Shown piece after piece: positions 52,544 to 60,000 of a DNA stretch of 60,000 nucleotides; the stretch's first letter is position 1; the number at the start of each line of letters is the position of its first letter. Source of the stretch: Glandiceps talaboti (taxonomy: Eukaryota > Hemichordata > Enteropneusta > Spengelidae); the NCBI RefSeq assembly GCF_964340395.1, contig NC_135550.1, positions 22,688,676-22,748,675 on the forward strand, written 5' to 3'. The notes beneath the pieces were generated by a model, which did not search any database, had not been told where the DNA came from, and saw nothing but the letters and a program-made list of their open reading frames with translations. A program made the translations under genes and the position numbers.

Positions 52544-52667
52544 TGACCACATGGGGTGACCTCCTTGGGTCATGTGGGTGACCCCAGTCTAAACTGGTTT
52601 CTCTTTTGACCTTTAATAATACATATTGTACATTCGGTAGTGGGACGGTAGTCAGCCTAGGTGACCC
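52544..52667. promoter_or_regulatory. Cluster of nuclear-receptor-like half-sites
   Basis: Within 125 bases, 130-250 bases upstream of the minus-strand gene: TGACC at 52544, TGACC at 52557, GGGTCA at 52567, TGACCC at 52579, TTGACCTT near 52607 and TGACCC at 52662. These are RGGTCA-type half-sites with CACATG/CATGTG E-boxes between them. Spacing matches no single standard element. Confidence 0.35.
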
Positions 52668-52684
52668 CATGCTAGTCACGTTAC

Positions 52685-52772
52685 TATTATATAAAATAAC
52701 TGAAATTATAAAATTATGTTATATTATAAAATATTATTATATTACTGTAATAATTATAATTATGATTATAAG
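52685..52772. repeat. AT-rich low-complexity stretch
   Basis: Almost only A and T, with repeated ATTATA and TATTAT words; no coding potential. Confidence 0.8.
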
Positions 52773-53180
52773 TATTGCAATGTGCAGTGAACATCACTTT
52801 CGTAGTCGCCGAGTTGACTCTGATTAAGTTTTACTTCATTTGAAAATCGAATCTAAGACTTAAAAGTTAGCCATCCAGATCCCTGGGTAAATATAGTTGT
52901 TTTTCTCCAGAATATTCTTCGTCTTTAAAACTTGCCTTAGTCAACCTCGCAGGATGTTAACCGACAACGGACACCCCCCCCCCCCAACATTCCTTTCACT
53001 ATAAGTTATGCTGTGAAAGTATTATTGATGCATGGATAGTGTAGGCTCAGTTAGCCACATGCTAATATGTGAACATCAATACGATTTCAGATAGTAACAT
53101 AACCATTGCATGCATTGAGGTGATGTAGGCTTCCAAAACCAGAGACAGATTAACACCGTGATATGTAAGACCAAACCAAC

Positions 53181-53728
53181 ATGGTTACACCAGGTGAAAT
53201 CTATGAAAACATGAGAAGAATCTACCCTCGTGGAAAAGGTGCGTCTTTTCTTCAGTAGCTGGATAGTTTTAGCAATTCAATCACATGAACATGTATGGTA
53301 AAATTTGCAATTCTATGGAAGTTATATTGTAGTGTCAAACCGTCCGACAAAATGTGTTAAATGAACCAAACATATTTGCATGGGAGTGCATTTTGATGCT
53401 TGAACTTCGGTCAACTCATTATCCAACTGACTTCAACAAGTTCCCAGAACGATATTTTCCAGTAAATTTCATTGACGTCGCTGTTATCGTCCACCATCCA
53501 CAAAGTAAATTTCGTCATACTTTACATGCAAATGGCAAACACATTTCTTCTACTGTACTATCGGAGCTTTTGGCAATCCGTCACGGTGGTACATTCTGGC
53601 CAATCAAAAAACGACTTTTAGATAAACTGGAAGTTCACTGGATAGAAGACAAACCTAAATTGCCATCCCCACAGACAAATACACGCATTTCCTCAACTTT
53701 CAATATCAGAATGAATTATTCAACATAG
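53181..53728 (+). CDS. Possible two-exon gene, unknown 107-residue protein
   Basis: Exon 53181-53238 starts MVTPGEIYENMRRIYPRGK and ends in phase 1 at a GTGCGT donor. Exon 53463-53728 follows ATATTTTCCAG and continues NFIDVAVIVHHPQSKF through a Trp-containing segment (GGTFWPIKKRLL, LEVHWIEDKP) to TAG. Joining gives 107 residues with matching phase. The frame is open further upstream to 53333, so an alternative longer second exon is possible. No family recognised; neither signal peptide nor membrane segment. Both exons are conjectural. Confidence 0.4.
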
Positions 53729-54559
53729 TAATAGCGAAAGCGAAAAATCTTTGTGACGAAAGCATTTCAAATTTGACAATTAGTCTAATTTTAATTCGCT
53801 CTATTGCAATTTGAAATTGATTTAATTGATTTGCCAGAATGTGTGCCGTGGGTTTTAGACACCCTGCAGATCGTACATGTAATGATTGTAAATAGAATAT
53901 ATATATAGTTTTGAATATCTAATTAGTTATGAGATGGTGGGCACAAGGCAGGTCAGTACAGTTTGCAATGAAAATTAAATGGCAATTACGAAATAGTACA
54001 TAACAGATAATAAACCCTTGTACAATTATGACTAACCAAGCCCACTTTACGAATTACAGATAAAATAGCTTCATATATTAAAAAAAGAAATGATGTTTAA
54101 ACTTTACATGTTGTAAGATTAAACAGTTTTTATTAATTTCTTTTGCCCCTACATACGTACAAAAATGTTTTTGTGAAGGATTATGTAAGAAAATGAATGA
54201 TTAAGAAGAACAACGAACGTCAAATTGCGGTTTTACGACCATTCATTTTGAAATTTAGCAGTGTACGAAAAATAAATAGAGGCGACTACGAGTTCCGAAT
54301 ATGTTTCTACTCAACCCTCGGGACTCGGACCCATAAACTTATCGAAGTGAGAATGTCATCAACAGAGCATTCCTCACTTGAACTGAAAGCTTGATACCTA
54401 CCATTTAGAACATTCAGTATAAAATCACTGATGCAAAGAAAGCTGTGAAAACTTTGAAAAGAATGTAAGAAGTTTAAACGAATATTCTAAAACTATACAT
54501 AATAATGTTGTTGCTCGAAAATCCATGATATTCTATCGTCCTTCCTAATATTTGGTTAT

Positions 54560-55035
54560 TTCACAAGTAAGCGTAAGAGATAAATATCTGTTTTGGATAT
54601 CACGATAGTACTGATGAATGCCTTCCTACTCACACTAGTATAGTACACGTACCCATTTGACTTCCGTAATAACGTCGTATTAAAATTAGTGTAGTATGAT
54701 CTGTTTTGAATGTCAAAATAGTACTGAAGGAATGCCTTCATATTCTGATATAGGCTATGTTTGAATGCCACGATAACACAGAAGGAATGCTTTCATATTC
54801 TGACGTAGTATATGTTTTGAATACCACGATAACACTAAATGAATGCTTCCATATTCTGACATAGTATATGTTTTGAATTCCACGATAACACTAAATGAAT
54901 GCTTCCATATTCTGACATAGTATATGTTTTGAATTCCACGATAACACTGGCGGTATGTCTCCATATTCTGACATAGTAATATGTTTTGAATGCCACGATA
55001 ACACTGAAGGAATGCCCTCCTATTCTATTATAATT
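54560..55035. repeat. Degenerate 56-57 bp tandem repeat
   Basis: About six copies built on GAATGCTTCCATATTCTGAC, ATAGTATATGTTTTGAATTC and CACGATAACAC. The central two are nearly identical and the outer copies decay. Minus-strand frames across it are repeat artefacts. Confidence 0.85.
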
Positions 55036-55738
55036 TACTGATAACAAGGACTAACAGGAGTAGACATTTCATTTAATTGAATTCTACGACGTCAATAAAA
55101 ACGACCGTCATCCTAAGGCAAAACATGATGTGATTGGGATTTACAAAGTGTTCGTGCATTAACTCCAATTTAATTCCATTATTTACAAACGGTGCCACGG
55201 GAAATACATTTCCCTTCTTTAATGGTCTCGTTCAATGGAAAAAAAATATTGACTACAATCCAAAATAGACTGAAAGAAACCGCCGATATTAGAGTAAGAT
55301 ACTGAAAGGGAAATGTAACACGGCGATCGATACAAACCATGTACAATGCAGCCAAGGTAGTGGTTTCAATTTCGCCGTGTAGCTTTAACTTCGAAGAATG
55401 AAACCACAATGTAAGTCGGGTATATGGATATTACAATCCTGGTTGATTGTCTGTAACACAGAAATACAAGTTATTACCAAAGTATTTGCCAGAATTTTCA
55501 AAAATCAACTCTTTCAACCACCTTTTGCTCGAACAAATGTCTTAAAATGTTCTTTTTATCCAGGACTCGGTCATTTTTTAATTCCATGGGCAATTTTCAT
55601 AATGTTGAGCAGTTTGGCGATTTTAACGTTTTGTACGATTACTTATTTTTACTTAATTTTACAGTGTTTTATTCAGTTTGTCTCTGTTGACATCCTATTT
55701 GAGTACTGTGCTACTCTTTTTACGAACCTGTAATTTGG

Positions 55739-55750
55739 TAAATAAATAAG

Positions 55751-55797
<47 letters not shown>

Positions 55798-55833
55798 GTA
55801 AATAAATAAATAAATAAGTAAATAAATAAATAA
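55739..55833. repeat. (AAAT)n array
   Basis: Tandem TAAA units with several GTAA interruptions. Confidence 0.95.
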
Positions 55834-56816
55834 AAAGAATGTATTCCATATCATGCTAGATAACAGTATCTATGGAATGTTCACTCTAAAGGTTCTTCAA
55901 GGGCAATGTATAGTACTAGTAAATTAACTGGTCCATTCCTTCAACTACACCGTTATATATTTGAGAATTAGGAGAGCACACTAGTCGCGACGAGTCACTA
56001 TCTTCAGACCATGTTATCTCTCACGACACATAAAAAAATGACGGAAAATAATCATTGAAAACAAACAATACCTGCAATCTGATTTGCTTTTGAACTGGTG
56101 CATGCAGACTTGTCATGTATTTCTGTTTACTCTGTGAAAGTCGTACACATTGTAGACTGGGCAGGTGTTTGTTGGTATCCTTGATATGATAAGAGCAGAA
56201 CAAATTAACGTAAAACATGGAGGTAGGACGAGTCCTTCTAACGCCATGATTCAACCAATCGAAATCAATTTTCTATGTAACTACCAAACGAAAATATTGA
56301 TCATTATGATAACTGAAAACTTGTATCTCAATAAACATTTTTAATGTTGACAACTGAACTAATAATGTTGGTTTTACTGTTATATCAGTCTCGTGATTAG
56401 TTTGTTATTTAGGTCATGTGTTCAATCGTAAATAGTCACGACTGTGGCGGTGATAGATCTTAATGACCTGCCCTATGATAGCCGCAGGTGACCTATACTC
56501 TACACACCCTGGACCTGTGAGGTCGTAATAGGGTCTGTCGCCCAAAGAATCCACGCATCATGCATATTCATGAGCGGTAGAAGTCGGCATGACAACCACC
56601 TTCAGAGGGCATTGTAAGCTTTCTTTCAAGAGCAACGATCGGATTGCATGACAATAAGGAAGCCGATCACTGTACACAAGTCAGACTTGGGTATCGACTT
56701 GCCAACGCAACTGTTACCCATGCAGAAAGATTAGATTGGTTTGATCGCCAGGACGGAGTTGTTGTAGCGAGTAGTGGCCAGCATAATGGCCAGAACCCTT
56801 CACAGTCCATACCACA

Positions 56817-57462
56817 ATGTCTGCTAAGGGTTACGTCGGTCTACCTCGGCCGTACACCAATAACAGTTTCCAGTTGAAGCTGCATGAATTTGAACAACTC
56901 ATAGCAGAACTCACTCAACAGGATAGCGAAGCCAGTCCTGAGGAGCGACGACAGAATATCAATGGTAGGGTATAGTAGTCTACGAATTCTTTTAACCAGA
57001 TACTGGTTGATTCGCTATTGTTTGTGTATGTATGTATATAACAGGTGGTTGTTGTGTTAGCTATCATACCGAGACACCTCATAAAACATTTATTCTTCTT
57101 AGCCGTATGTCTTCTGCCCCATTCCGTACTACTACATGTCCTTCAGTACATATTAAGTACTGTGTGAGCAAACAACCTGCAACGCCTGTAAATCTAAACA
57201 CTTGATCAGAATGTTTTACCTGTCTTGGTTTTACTGAGAGACGACAATTTACATACTAGAGAATATAAACGTATTAAAGAAACTTATTCATATGGTATCC
57301 TGACTTCATATTTTGTCTGTTTATTTTACAGAAAATCTTCGGTTTGATTCATTCTGTGACGCTATCCGAGCCCTCTTTGGGCCAGATATCAGAAATCAAG
57401 ATTTGAAGGCGATTTACAGGAAAATTACCACTAATCCAGACGCCAAAGTCGACTGGAGTGAG
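56817..57462 (+). CDS. 5' part of an EF-hand/WD-repeat protein gene
   Basis: Exon 1 (56817-56964) starts MSAKGYVGLPRPYTNNSFQL, continues KLHEFEQLIAELTQQDSEAS and ends at a GTAGGG donor in phase 1. Exon 2 (57332-57462) follows TTATTTTACAG and encodes ENLRFDSFCDAIRALFGPDI and RNQDLKAIYRKITTNPDAKV before DWSE, with donor GTACTG in phase 0. The F..aF...F / DL..iY.ki...pd.kVDWsE pattern resembles the EF-hand-like N-terminus of WDR49/WDR64-type axonemal proteins. Assignment is from memory of that pattern and only 93 residues are visible; later exons lie right of the window or were not found. Confidence 0.6.
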
Positions 57463-60000
57463 GTACTGATACTGTCCTTTTTTTTACTGCATTAGCCGCA
57501 AACTTAATTTCCCTTCATTGTACTGTTGAGGCATTACATACACACGTATCAAATGAAACTTGTTTTACTGGTTGGCTGGTATGTGTGATCTAGTCGAGTG
57601 TTTAACGAGTACAAAATTAATTTATCATAGACGTTGATTGATGACACGACTTGTCGTTTTAACAAACTATATTTGCCTTGGAATTAAACATGTGTAGTTT
57701 CCACATGAACACATACGTCCACTTAAAGTATTTGGAGTCCCCTTTGTCAAATATCCATGAGATATCGTTTAAAAGTGACCTCAGGGTCACAAATGTGGGT
57801 GAATAATCATTACAAATACAATAGAGGGTTTATATTGTATTCTACGATTGATGGAGATTCAGATATTTCGTGCAATTAAATAGTTTTTGTCTTCGTTGCA
57901 TTATAAACGCAATACGAGGTTTTGGCCATAGTTAGTCTGACCCCAGGATCGAACGTCTGTCACTCGGCGGTATTATTATGATGATCCCCAGTGTATGTTT
58001 GCACTGTTAATGCTATATACGTGTAATCTGTACATTCATTTATCATCTTATCTTGTCCACGGTATCGTACTTGATTACGTGTTACTTATCCGTGATTAAG
58101 TTCAGCATCCAGGAGTAACAATGAATATTTCACTACCTTACATACAAGAATCTATTCATTTTTGATGGGTTGAAAACCTTTTAGCGTGTGTTATTGATTA
58201 CATGGCTGTATCTGCGATACTACTTACACTAGGCAACTTAGACACGTGTGAATGATGTATGCTTCATTAAAAATAAATAATATTTAGGAGGTAATTCTAA
58301 CTAAATACAACATACTCACATTCCATGAGTTACAAAATGAAAAGTACAATTGAAAGACATTAGCGGATATTAAACGTTATTGTGTATGGACTTTGCCTTT
58401 ATTTGTCAACTTCGAAGAGTTGTTGTGTTACGGTATGTCTAACTGGTTTTCAATCACAGTGGTTACCTTGGTGCATTGATAGGCTATCGTTATTTGCTCT
58501 TAAATCGACACCTCTGTTGGGGATCGGTTGGAGGATACGAAGACAAAGAAACATTGTAAACTGAACTTTTAACTCTCAGAAACACTGCCTAGTATCGCTA
58601 AACAACAGCGTAACCATGAGGAAACCTGACTGGAATTCTTAAATGAACTCTGACATCGATTGAGCTATTGTGACATATGCATCCGTGCTTCCTTTTGTTT
58701 TGTAATCCCATTCATTAGGGGGCTTAGTACATATAGAAGTGTTTGGACAACATCGGTAAAAGTTGACCGTGGCCACTGCTGACAAGTACAAATTATTGAC
58801 TCCTCAACGGATACCAGAAACTCCTAATACACCACAGAAGACAAGGTCATAGTATCTAGTATTAGGATTACAATCACGAATACAAACAGATTCGGTACGA
58901 ATAGCTAATCTCAACATGTACCATTCGGAAGGAAATGCTGGGCGTTATAATTTATTCATGAACAGGAATGAATGCGAAAGTTGTTTATATACAATCATCA
59001 TAGTGATTAGAAGATGTTACCGTGGTAAATCATAGTGATTAGAAGATGTTACAATGGTAAATCATATTGAAAGGAGGAATATAGATGTGAATTTAAAATA
59101 AAAACATATCAATGCATTACAGTTTATGTCAAATAGTACTAATGAGATAGGAAAACAACTACTCGTACCAAAACCTAACTGATAAGACAACGAAATCGTT
59201 TAGCTATCAAAAGTGAAACTACAAGGTGGGGGGGGGGTGGTGGTTAGGAGGTAAATCAATCAATATTTTGAGTCGCTAGCCGTTGTTGAAATTAGAGTAA
59301 AAGGCTGGGCGTGGGGTTCAGTTGTTCACAGTATTCTATGATTATCACACAAATATACTGAGTCCGAGCAATGTGACCTGGAAATTAGTTTGTATACACT
59401 ATACATTTTATTTTTTTAAATTATCCATCTTGTTTCATTGACACATGATGATTGAACATGGAAAGGGTCAAAATCAATTAAATTTCAGTTAAGTCTGCCT
59501 GACTATGTTATTGATGACGTCAGTTGAGAGTGAGGACTTAATTGAAAACCATGGAGATCGGCTTTAACACACATCATTCAATCACTCGTAGTGTAGGGAA
59601 CTGTATTCACGTTAAATCATTACTGACAATGTATCCGTTATTACAACGTAATATCCCCGGCAATGTCGTATTGAATCACATTTAATTACAAACCAATATA
59701 AAAGCACTTAATGTATCTCCCTGGTTTCTGTTTTCTATTATTATCTAGCCATGTCTAAGCTTTGTAGACTGTATACAGCAACTCTAACGTAGTTGATGTG
59801 TGTTGTCATGGAACAAAGTGTTGATACATTACTCACTCAATGCATACAGTTTTAACCGGGTCTTCGTAAACGTGAGGATCAAATAATTTTTAGGTCTTTT
59901 TTACGCCGTTTGAGTGAAATATGATTGACGCTATTTTAAACAATAACATTCTTGAGGAAAATTGTTGTCATGAAAAAAAGGTTTCATAAATATAACTGTC
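57463..60000 (+). other. Probable intron of the EF-hand/WD-type gene
   Basis: No further exon recognised. Contains a 36-bp direct duplication at about 59003-59073 and a G-run near 59226. Confidence 0.45.

Larger units (their letters stand above)
53729..56816. other. Intergenic DNA with tandem repeats
   Basis: Apart from the 56-bp and AAAT repeats nothing is supported. Open frames are short and mostly within repeats. Confidence 0.5.

Noticed and set aside
53354-53728. Start at 53354 for the small unknown gene
   Set aside because: The codon there is GTG, not ATG; the frame is open upstream to a possible acceptor at 53332, so this is not a real start.

Overview
The window is nuclear DNA of an animal, almost certainly an invertebrate bilaterian. 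It is AT-rich, its genes are split by GT-AG introns of about 0.2 to 15 kb, and intergenic DNA carries long microsatellites, tandem repeats and foldback elements. Recognisable genes are RAB1, presenilin, a METTL25/METTL25B-type methyltransferase and the 5' end of what looks like an EF-hand/WD-repeat gene. The presenilin mixes features I know from vertebrate PSEN2 and from fly presenilin. I cannot assign a phylum from the sequence alone.

Layout. 1-9034: RAB1 on +, six of its exons; the first coding exon (about 8 residues) is not found and probably lies left of the window. 9035-11932: no gene seen. 11933-21371: a five-exon + gene for a predicted 2,081-residue type I membrane protein with a signal peptide, seven CUB domains, two long Ser/Thr-rich stretches, one transmembrane helix and a short tail. 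I assembled it from phase-compatible splice sites; it includes one GC-AG intron and one intronic polyadenylation signal. 23239-46238: presenilin on +, ten coding exons, 521 residues, with a CRE/CLEAR/YY1-like promoter, a 15.3-kb first intron holding two large inverted-repeat elements and a candidate second first exon. 50671-52413: an uninterrupted METTL25-family gene on -, convergent with presenilin. 53181-53728: a possible small unknown + gene. 56817-57462: first two coding exons of the EF-hand/WD-type + gene, which runs off the right edge.

The most unusual structure is the 57-bp satellite in presenilin intron 4 (about 31 units, 40574-42325). Its unit is the intron 4/exon 5 boundary itself: branch-point-like site, pyrimidine tract, acceptor AG and the first 23 bases of exon 5. 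The real exon is the last unit. The array therefore lines up some 30 copies of the true 3' splice site in front of it. 57 is a multiple of three, roughly half the units have AG mutated to CG, and roughly half carry an in-frame TGA. This makes an obvious candidate for splice-site competition controlling presenilin output.

A second theme is presenilin targeting. Exon 1 encodes an acidic stretch plus ERTRLM, matching the PSEN2-type late-endosome/lysosome sorting signal. The candidate alternative first exon at 32505 carries another acidic ExxxLL signal, and the exon 1 promoter contains GTCACGTGAC, the CLEAR motif of lysosomal genes.
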